The translations under genes were made by a program, and so were the position numbers. The notes below the pieces were generated by a model. It saw only the letters and a list, made by a program, of their open reading frames with translations, was not told the DNA's origin and ran no database searches. From NCBI GenBank assembly GCA_016870425.1, contig VGBQ01000034.1:1-16484 (forward strand): a DNA stretch of 16,484 bases, given 5' to 3'. Shown here piece after piece: positions 1 through 6,050 of this stretch; position 1 is the stretch's first letter; each line of letters starts with the position of its first letter. Origin of the DNA: Actinomycetota bacterium. Lineage in GTDB: Bacteria > Actinomycetota > Actinomycetes > S36-B12.

Positions 1-2
1 AG

Positions 3-2999
3 GCCCTGGAGGCGAGCACCGAGAGCGCGGCCGCCGAGACCGGCAACGACCTCGACGCGCAGGCTTCCTCGCGGATCACCCGCACGATGCGGGTCGTGCG
101 ACTGAGTGAGGAACTGCCCGTCGACGACGTGCAGGCCATCGCCGCCGAGCTCGCCGACTCACCCGACGTCGTCTCCGCGAGACCCGATATCCGCGTGCAC
201 ATCGAGGCTGAGCGCGTCAGCCTCGCGTCGGTGACACTGCCCAACGACACCTACACCGCCGATCTGTGGGGGCTGTGGGATTCCTCGCGCACCGGTGGTG
301 GCTTCGGCACTCGCGCTGCTGCCGCGTGGCCGACCACGCGGGGAGCCGGCGTGATCGTCGCGGTGCTGGACACCGGCATCCAGGCCCACCCCGATCTCAA
401 TGCCAACCTCGTCAGCGGATACGACTTCGTCAACGACTGGTGGGCCGGCTACGCCGCCGCCAATGATGGCGACGGCCGCGACCCCGATCCCACCGACCCG
501 GGCGACTGGTGCGGCAGCAGCTTGAGCTCCTGGCACGGCACCCACGTCGCGGGCACGATCGCGGCCGTAGCTGACGACACCTACGGCGTCGCCGGGGTCG
601 CACCGGCCGCCAAGGTGCAGCCCGTCCGCGTGCTCGGCCGATGCGGCGGCTACTCCTCGGACATCCTGGCCGCAATCACCTGGGCGTCCGGGGGCAGTGT
701 GCCCGGCGTACCCGCCAATGCCACCCCCGCCGACGCCATCAACCTCTCGCTGGGCGGATCCGGCATCTGCTACTCAGGTGATCAGTCGATTATCGACGCC
801 GCGATCGCCCGGGGCACGAGCATCGTCGTTGCCGCGGGTAACGAGAACCAGCCGGCGAGCAACTCCTGGCCGGCCAACTGCTCCGGCGTGATCACCGTCG
901 CCGCCTCGACGCGCAGCGGTCAACGGGCTTCGTATTCCAACTACGACGCCGCCGTCGAGATCGCAGGGCCCGGAGGCGACTGGTCGGCCGGTGTGAGCGG
1001 CATCCTGTCGACACTGAACACCGGCAGCACCACGCCGGGCTCGCCCACCTGGGCGTACTACCGCGGCACCTCCATGGCCACACCGCATGTTGCCGCCGCC
1101 GTCGCGCTCCTGAGCTCGGCCAGGCCGTCACTCACGCCTGCACAGATCACCACGATCCTGCAGTCGACGGCCCAGCCCTTCACCGCCGGCTCGTCGTGCA
1201 TCGCCGCCTGCGGATCGGGCTACGTCGATGCCGCGGCCGCCGTGGCCAGCCTGGGCAGCTCGGCACCCACGTCGCTGTCGGTGACCCCGGACTACGAGTC
1301 CCTCGTCGTCGGCTGGAATGCCCCGACGACCGGACCGACCCCCCGCCACTACGACGTGCAGCACTCCACCGACTCCACCAACTGGGTGACCGACGACACG
1401 GTCGCCTCCCCCGGCACGACGATCACGGGCTTGACCCCCGGGATCGCCTACTCCGTGCGCGTCCGCTCGGTCACCGCTGACGACTCCAGCGCGTGGGTCA
1501 CCGCCGCACCGGCCACCCCGCTCACCCGCACCACCCCCGGCGCGGTCACCGGTCTATCCGTCGTGGCCGATGACAGCTCCCTCGCGCTCAGTTGGACCCC
1601 GCCGGCAAGCAACGGCGGGCACCCCCTGCAGCACTACGCCATCGCGCACTCCACCGACGGTTCGACGTGGACCAATGACGACACCGTCACCGGCACGTCG
1701 ACCACGATCCGAGGCCTGGTCAATGGCACGCCCTATCGCGTGCGCGTCAGCGCTGTCAACGCCGCGGGCGCAGGCACACCCGCGACCAGTGATCCGGTCA
1801 CCCCGCGCATGCCTTCCGTGCCCTCGGCCCCGCAGGGACTCACGCTCGTGCCCGAAGACGGCGGCATCGCGATCTCCTGGTCGCTGCCGGCAGACATCGG
1901 CGGTCGCCCGATCGAGGGATATGCCCTGGAGTACTCCAGCAACGGCTCCTCGTGGAGCACCCTGCCGAGCTATCTCGGCTATGCCATCACCATCCTGGGC
2001 CTGGCCAACGGCACGCCCTACACCGTGCGCGTTGCCGCGACGAATGCGCTCGGCACCGGCCCGTGGGCCACCGCCACGGCCACGCCGGTCGGAGCACCCG
2101 CGCCACCCCCGCCACCTCCTCCGCCGCCACCGCCACCACCTCCGCCGCCCGCGCCCGTCATCACCGCGCCCGGAGCACCGGTCATCACCGATCTCGGTGC
2201 CTACGACGCGACGGTCCTGGCCCTGTGGCTGCCCTCTGACGACACCGGCGGGGAGTCACCAACTGGCTACGTCGTCGAACTCGCGGGTCCGCAGGGCACG
2301 CAGACCAAGACGACGATCATTCCCTTCGCCGAATTCGACGGCCTGGTCAACGGCGCGACGTACCAACTGCGTGTCGCAGCGACCAATAGCGCAGGCACGG
2401 GTGACTTCACCGAGTGGAGTGAGCCACTGGTGCCCATCGGACCCGCCAGCGCGCCCACCGGGCTGGCTGGCACGGCGGGTGACGGCACCGTCGACCTGTG
2501 GTGGTCCGCGCCCGCCGACTCAGGCGGCGCACCCATCGACGGCTACGTCGTCTCGTGGGTGTCCCAGGGCATCGAGATGTCGACGATCGCCGACGACACC
2601 TCTGTCCAACTGGGCACACTCGCCAATGGCACGCCCTACGACTTCCGCGTCGCGGCCCTGACCGAGGCCGGTGCGGGCGCGTGGTCCACGACCCTGCCAC
2701 TCACGCCTCGTGCCGCACCGGTCACCGCTCCGCAGGACGTCACCGTCAAGCGCTGGGGCATGCGCGTGATCGTCACGTGGTCTGCGCCGGCAGTCGGTGA
2801 CCCACTTCGCTACGTCGTCGCCGCGTCCGTCAACGGATCGGCGTACCAGGTCAAGAAGTCCACGGACGCGACGCGCGTCGTCCTGGGCATCTCTAAGCGC
2901 ACGACCTCCGTCGCCGTCCGCGTCCTCGCCATCGACTCCTACGGCCGCGGACCCTGGAGCAGCCCCACGCTGATCCGACTCACCTCACGGCAGCGCTAG
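3..2999 (+). CDS. Secreted subtilisin-like serine protease (S8) with six FN3 domains, 5' partial
   Basis: The frame is open from the window edge, so the real start and signal peptide lie upstream. Residue numbers below count from the ATG at 87, which sits inside a propeptide (I9-like, ending near VVSARPD) and is probably not the true start. The S8 triad is complete: D95 (VLDTG), H150 (HGTHVAG) and S329 (GTSMATP), with oxyanion-hole N252 (AAGNEN). Six fibronectin type III domains follow, at roughly 393-479, 483-574, 578-668, 693-784, 787-876 and 880-966. A run of 16 prolines (673-688), written with mixed CCN codons, separates FN3 3 and 4 as a rigid spacer. No LPxTG motif or C-terminal membrane segment is seen, so it is either released or held through the FN3 part. 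It should cleave extracellular protein or surface polymers; the substrate is unknown. Seven D-D-[S/T] tripeptides occur. The stop codon overlaps the stop of the convergent gene (shared CTAG, 2996-2999). Confidence 0.93.
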   Translation, partial: ALEASTESAAAETGNDLDAQASSRITRTMRVVRLSEELPVDDVQAIAAELADSPDVVSARPDIRVHIEAERVSLASVTLPNDTYTADLWGLWDSSRTGGGFGTRAAAAWPTTRGAGVIVAVLDTGIQAHPDLNANLVSGYDFVNDWWAGYAAANDGDGRDPDPTDPGDWCGSSLSSWHGTHVAGTIAAVADDTYGVAGVAPAAKVQPVRVLGRCGGYSSDILAAITWASGGSVPGVPANATPADAINLSLGGSGICYSGDQSIIDAAIARGTSIVVAAGNENQPASNSWPANCSGVITVAASTRSGQRASYSNYDAAVEIAGPGGDWSAGVSGILSTLNTGSTTPGSPTWAYYRGTSMATPHVAAAVALLSSARPSLTPAQITTILQSTAQPFTAGSSCIAACGSGYVDAAAAVASLGSSAPTSLSVTPDYESLVVGWNAPTTGPTPRHYDVQHSTDSTNWVTDDTVASPGTTITGLTPGIAYSVRVRSVTADDSSAWVTAAPATPLTRTTPGAVTGLSVVADDSSLALSWTPPASNGGHPLQHYAIAHSTDGSTWTNDDTVTGTSTTIRGLVNGTPYRVRVSAVNAAGAGTPATSDPVTPRMPSVPSAPQGLTLVPEDGGIAISWSLPADIGGRPIEGYALEYSSNGSSWSTLPSYLGYAITILGLANGTPYTVRVAATNALGTGPWATATATPVGAPAPPPPPPPPPPPPPPPPAPVITAPGAPVITDLGAYDATVLALWLPSDDTGGESPTGYVVELAGPQGTQTKTTIIPFAEFDGLVNGATYQLRVAATNSAGTGDFTEWSEPLVPIGPASAPTGLAGTAGDGTVDLWWSAPADSGGAPIDGYVVSWVSQGIEMSTIADDTSVQLGTLANGTPYDFRVAALTEAGAGAWSTTLPLTPRAAPVTAPQDVTVKRWGMRVIVTWSAPAVGDPLRYVVAASVNGSAYQVKKSTDATRVVLGISKRTTSVAVRVLAIDSYGRGPWSSPTLIRLTSRQR
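2103..2150 (+). repeat. Polyproline tract (16 Pro) between FN3 domains
   Basis: Sixteen consecutive CCN codons (CCA, CCC, CCG and CCT all used) code for an uninterrupted proline run inside the protease gene. The codon mixture argues against simple slippage and for selection on the protein, probably a stiff polyproline-II linker that separates the catalytic/FN3 1-3 part from FN3 4-6. Confidence 0.85.
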
Positions 3000-3712
3000 G
3001 TGCGCCAGGTGGCCGAGGTCGCGGACTTGGCCTCGTCGGTGCCGGCGAAGACCGCCTTGAATTTCGTGCCCTCGGCGTAGGCCTGGTCGATGGTGGCGGT
3101 GAACCTGCCGGCCTCATCGACCTGCACGCGGGCCTTGTTGCGCCATGAGCCGCCGGCCTTCTTGGCCTGGATCGTGACGTAGCCGAACATCGTCGTCTCG
3201 GATCCGCCCGCGGCATCGCGCACGGTGCCCTTGACCTTGGTCTTCGCCGACCCGAGCGAGACGCTCGTGATGGTGGCCACCGATGTGGCCTTGCTGACGG
3301 TGAAGGTCAGCTCCATGGCCCGGTTGTAGACCTCCGTCGTGTCGAGCGTGTTGCGCAATTGCACACTCACGGCCGCCGTCCACGTGCCGTGGCCGGTGCC
3401 ACCACTGGAGCAGATCATGATCGTGTCCACGACTGTCCCCGACCCGAAGTCGGTGCTCATCGCGCTCGACTCCGCCCCCCGGCTGCCCGTGGCTTCGATC
3501 TCGGCACTCCACTGGACCTCACTCGAGGCACCGGTGACGACCACCTCGTAGGGGAAGTCGGTGCACTCCTGCGTGAAGGCCCCGCCGTCGATGGTCAGCG
3601 ACAGCGAGCCGATCGGCGTGGAGACCTCATTCGTCCCCGCCGACGCAGGCGCGCCCAGGGCGCACGCTGCCAACCCCACACCCAGCACCACGGCCGTCGC
3701 ACGCATCCTCAT
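2996..3712 (-). CDS. Small exported beta-rich protein of unknown function (238 aa)
   Basis: I place the start at the ATG at 3712 (MRMRATAVV) rather than further upstream because it begins a clear export signal: MRMR, a hydrophobic core, then a type I site ASA|GTN near residue 25. A lipobox-like LAAC (Cys17) is also present, so it could instead be a lipoprotein. A -10-like TATCCT lies 7 nt before this ATG and there is no Shine-Dalgarno, which suggests a leaderless mRNA; the ATG at 3706 is an alternative. The mature part is Thr/Ser/Val rich. Its last ~85 residues (from about SAKTKVKGTV to the end) look like the Ig/FN3-like beta-sandwich often found at the end of actinobacterial secreted proteins. 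I do not recognise a function. It converges on the protease gene with overlapping stops. Unlike the three large secreted proteins here, it has no D-D-[S/T] motif. Confidence 0.8.
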   Translation of the reverse strand: MRMRATAVVLGVGLAACALGAPASAGTNEVSTPIGSLSLTIDGGAFTQECTDFPYEVVVTGASSEVQWSAEIEATGSRGAESSAMSTDFGSGTVVDTIMICSSGGTGHGTWTAAVSVQLRNTLDTTEVYNRAMELTFTVSKATSVATITSVSLGSAKTKVKGTVRDAAGGSETTMFGYVTIQAKKAGGSWRNKARVQVDEAGRFTATIDQAYAEGTKFKAVFAGTDEAKSATSATWRT

Positions 3713-3719
3713 GCGCCGC

Positions 3720-3725
3720 AGGATA
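3720..3725 (-). promoter_or_regulatory. Putative -10 element of a leaderless promoter
   Basis: TATCCT on the minus strand is followed by 7 nt and then the ATG at 3712. This spacing puts the transcription start at or next to the start codon, a pattern common in actinobacteria. No convincing -35 is seen. Confidence 0.45.
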
Positions 3726-3728
3726 GCC

Positions 3729-3914
3729 CTACCAACTCGCGTCGTAGGTGTGTCCTCCGCCAATGCCGATGTGGACGTGCAGGCTGCACTGATCGTCCTG
3801 CCAGTCCGTGCCGCTGCCCACCTCCAGCGTGCACTCAATCGATCCGTCGCCGCCCGACACGCTGATCGTGCCGTCCAGCGTCGCGGATGCCGTCGATGGC
3901 TTGTCGATGTTCAT
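3729..3914 (-). pseudogene. Remnant or tiny ORF of a secreted protein (C-terminal fragment?)
   Basis: This minus-strand frame of 61 codons starts MNIDKPSTAS and ends HTYDASW. It has a natural-looking composition: beta-type residues, two cysteines (IECTLEV and DDQCSLH), and few Arg/Pro-rich antisense artefacts. The same frame stays open upstream to about 3982 (…GTLGDRNVEV…), so it may be the tail of a once longer protein. No signal peptide or good ribosome site precedes the ATG. The stop lies 17 nt before the 238-aa exported protein on the same strand. Function is unknown; a real small gene cannot be excluded. Confidence 0.35.
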
Positions 3915-3921
3915 GGAGTAG

Positions 3922-4126
3922 GAGAGGGCGAGTTCGGCGACGGCACGGTCAACTTCGACATTGCGATCACCAAGGGTGCCGACGGCCAGAATTCACCGAG
4001 GGCATCGGCATCACCGACATCACCATCGGCGGTTTCGACTTCAAGGAGATGGAGCTCAACATCTTCATGTCACCGACGACGACACGAAGCCCAGCGAATG
4101 GGGGCACACCGTGCTAGCACGGTAAA
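3922..4126 (+). pseudogene. Frameshifted fragment of a protein gene, plus strand
   Basis: Protein-like sequence runs through three frames on the plus strand. The first piece is GEFGDGTVNFDIAITKGADG up to about 3990. One base appears to be missing there, and the next frame reads EFTEGIGITDITIGGFDF and then KEMELNIF. A second shift near 4070 leads into TDDDTKPSEWGHTVLAR, with a TAA stop ending at 4126 (the middle frame would stop at 4115-4117). The complementary strand here reads like typical antisense. I read it as a decayed gene end, or as a good gene broken by sequencing errors. Family not recognised. Confidence 0.35.
4108..4123. repeat. Perfect 16-bp palindrome, possible bidirectional terminator
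   Basis: ACCGTGCTAGCACGGT is its own reverse complement. As RNA it would fold into a 6-bp stem with a CUAG loop. It lies 7 nt past the stop of the HNH gene on the minus strand and overlaps the end of the plus-strand gene remnant. No U-tract follows on either strand, so a terminator is only one option; an operator or a rearrangement scar are others. Confidence 0.5.
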
Positions 4127-4129
4127 GGG

Positions 4130-5509
4130 CTAGCCACCCGGTGGTCCGGTCGTCCACACCCGGCCGTCCGGCCCGGTGCCCTTGATGTCGGCGTTGGCGT
4201 CGCCGGCCAGGGACCATCCGCCCTCATGGACGAGGTGATGGTGGTGCCAGCACAGGCCGAGCATGTTGGCCGACGTCGTGGGCCCGCCATGGGAGTAGAA
4301 GACGATGTGGTGGACCTCGTCGATGCGGGCTCGGCATCCCGCAAAGCGGCAGTGCCGGTCGCGGCGCAGCACCAGCGCCCGCAGCGCGGGAGGAGCCACC
4401 CGAGATGAGGTGCCGAACGCGATCAACTGACCCTGCGAGTCCACGATGAGCGGGCGCAACGACGCATCGCACGCCAGACGGCGTGCCGTGTCAGCGGCGA
4501 TCGGCTGCGCGGGCACGCCGAAGCGCTCGAGCCAGCCGCAGTCCACGGCCTCGCCGGGTGCGGCCGACAGCGTCTCGACGGACACGGTGACGTTGACCTG
4601 GGGCCTTTGACCAGCAACCGCGGACAGACCGGCCGCGGCAGAGGTGGCTGTGACGAGGATGCGCTGCAGGGCCTCAATATTGCGCTGTCCAAGCGCGCGC
4701 ACGTCGATGGGATCGCGCTTCGGCACCGGACGACCGAAGATGTCGAGTTCAGGCTCGTCTGCCGAGCCAGCATCACCCGATGAGTCAGCACCAGTCGAAG
4801 GATCAGGCACGCCTGCCGGAGGCTCGTCATCGGCCACCTGTCGGCGCGCCGACTCCAGGGCGGCCACTAGCAAGGAACCCACCTCGGCCGGGAGCATGCC
4901 GTCGACTCGCACATGGCCGTCCAGCAGAGTGGACGTCCGGAAGTAGAACTCACGCTCGTCATCGAGGGAATCCTGGCGCGCACCCTCCGGGTCAAGCCGG
5001 TGACACATGGCGATGAGCTCACGCCGGAAGCGCGCCGGCTCGCACACCCGCGCGAGATCCACGATGTGGACCTCTGCCTCCTGAAGATGGCCGCGCAGCC
5101 GAGGGAACCGCCGAGCGACGTCGCCCAGGATCCGCACATGCCTCCCGTCGACATCGCCCTGCCTCAGGGCCGCACCCATGGTCGGGAACACCGCCATGTC
5201 TGACGACGTCGCCATCAATTCGCGCACCGCGCCAAAGCCCTCGCTGCTGCGCCCACGCAGCCACGCGGTCGCATCGCGCGCACCGTCGGACGCCCACTCG
5301 GACGAGTGCGCAAACCGCTCCGTCAATGCCGCCGCGGACCCCTCCAACTGCCGGCCCACCCGCCGGAGGTCGCTGACGGTCTCACCGAGTGATCCCTCGG
5401 ACAACTCCGACGGATCAATCTCCGCCAAGGCATCGGCAGCCTGCACGAGAGCTGCCCGCGCAACAGCCAGGCGCGCATCGGCGCTGGCGGAAGCATTGAG
5501 CAAACACAT
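4130..5509 (-). CDS. DUF222 / 13E12-family HNH endonuclease-like protein (459 aa)
   Basis: The N-terminal two thirds is the helical DUF222 region typical of the mycobacterial REP13E12 family. Near the C-terminus is an HNH module: RDRHCRFAGC, then DEVHHI, then LCWHHHHLVH, with the Cys/His set expected for a metal-supported nuclease fold. A low-complexity acidic linker (about DEPPAGVPDPSTGADSSGD) separates the parts. The start is the ATG at 5509 (MCLLNAS), chosen because GAGGTG (5514-5519 on the opposite strand) sits 4 nt upstream; an in-frame GTG at 5542 has no such site. The protein is presumably cytoplasmic and acts on DNA. These genes are multicopy in many actinobacteria and some behave as mobile-element-like families; their cellular role is poorly known. 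The promoter about 200 bp upstream carries a LexA box, so DNA damage should induce it. Confidence 0.9.
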   Translation of the reverse strand: MCLLNASASADARLAVARAALVQAADALAEIDPSELSEGSLGETVSDLRRVGRQLEGSAAALTERFAHSSEWASDGARDATAWLRGRSSEGFGAVRELMATSSDMAVFPTMGAALRQGDVDGRHVRILGDVARRFPRLRGHLQEAEVHIVDLARVCEPARFRRELIAMCHRLDPEGARQDSLDDEREFYFRTSTLLDGHVRVDGMLPAEVGSLLVAALESARRQVADDEPPAGVPDPSTGADSSGDAGSADEPELDIFGRPVPKRDPIDVRALGQRNIEALQRILVTATSAAAGLSAVAGQRPQVNVTVSVETLSAAPGEAVDCGWLERFGVPAQPIAADTARRLACDASLRPLIVDSQGQLIAFGTSSRVAPPALRALVLRRDRHCRFAGCRARIDEVHHIVFYSHGGPTTSANMLGLCWHHHHLVHEGGWSLAGDANADIKGTGPDGRVWTTGPPGG

Positions 5510-5586
5510 GGCACACCTCGCGGGATGAGGGGATGCACGCACAGCGCATCCCTCGGGGAGGCAGGTCCACGGAAGCCAACAACCAA

Positions 5587-5602
5587 CGGACCCTGAGGTC
5601 CG
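5587..5602 (-). other. Hairpin in the leader of the HNH gene
   Basis: CGGACC-TCAG-GGTCCG on the minus strand forms a perfect 6-bp stem with a four-base loop inside the predicted ~210-nt 5' leader. It is followed by a T/G-rich stretch (TTGGTTGTTGG) rather than a clean U-tract. It could be an attenuator or just leader structure. Confidence 0.35.
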
Positions 5603-5710
5603 CTCACACGGGCGCTCCTGGGGGAAACGCCCTCACGCCTGCCCAGCGCAATCCATCGGCATATCGCGTCATAGACCCATCACTCGTGACGGGACACATC
5701 AGCGATCAAC

Positions 5711-5726
5711 TCGAACACTTGTTCGA
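5711..5726 (-). promoter_or_regulatory. LexA (SOS) box
   Basis: TCGAAC-ACTT-GTTCGA is a perfect 6+6 inverted repeat that matches the mycobacterial/Gram-positive LexA box (TCGAAC-N4-GTTCGA) at every fixed base. It begins at the last base of the -10 element of the HNH-gene promoter and covers the likely transcription start, the position expected for LexA repression. Confidence 0.85.
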
Positions 5727-5754
5727 TTCTAGACCCCCCACACCCTTCCGTCAA
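5726..5754 (-). promoter_or_regulatory. Sigma70-type promoter of the HNH gene
   Basis: On the minus strand, TTGACG (5754-5749), a 17-bp spacer, and TAGAAT (5731-5726) form a near-consensus promoter. The predicted start is near 5719, inside the LexA box, giving a leader of about 210 nt before the ATG at 5509. Confidence 0.75.
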
Positions 5755-5803
5755 GCCACAAAATTCCGCTCACAGCGAACACGCGACTCGCCACCCACCG
5801 ACC

Positions 5804-5842
5804 GACACGACACCCGGAACCCGACACCGGACACGACACCCG
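5804..5842. repeat. 13-bp direct repeat, 26-bp period
   Basis: GACACGACACCCG occurs at 5804-5816 and again at 5830-5842, in the gap between the HNH promoter and the gene starting at 6051. It may be an activator/operator site or chance in GC-rich DNA. The rest of 5755-6037 holds no gene I can support. Confidence 0.4.
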
Positions 5843-6037
5843 CAAGCCGGCGCTGGCCGTATCCATCTCTGTCCCCCGCGACGCCGTCGACGACCCGACG
5901 GTGGTCCTGGCCGCCGACCGCATCATCGAGCGGGGACTGCTCAACGCGATCGACCATGGTGGCGCGAGTCATGTCGCCATCGCGACCGAGTGCCCTGCCG
6001 ACTGGGCGACACGGGCGCCAACCCACATCCACCGACG

Positions 6038-6043
6038 TACACT
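6038..6043 (+). promoter_or_regulatory. Putative -10 element of a leaderless promoter
   Basis: TACACT is followed by 7 nt (pyrimidine-only, so no Shine-Dalgarno) and then GTG at 6051, which begins a signal peptide. The spacing fits leaderless transcription. No clear -35 is visible. Confidence 0.5.
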
Positions 6044-6050
6044 CCCCCTC

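Noticed and set aside
1570..2661. 363-codon plus-strand frame inside the protease gene
   Set aside because: It is Arg/Pro/Ser rich with no family motif, and the other frame codes for clear FN3 domains; a GC-rich shadow.
5843..6050. Possible coding sequence upstream of and in frame with paralog 1 (…VVLAADRIIERGLLNAIDHG…)
   Set aside because: It looks somewhat protein-like, but a leaderless GTG with a signal peptide at 6051 explains the gene better, and an 80-residue lead before a signal peptide would block export. It might be a relic of another gene.
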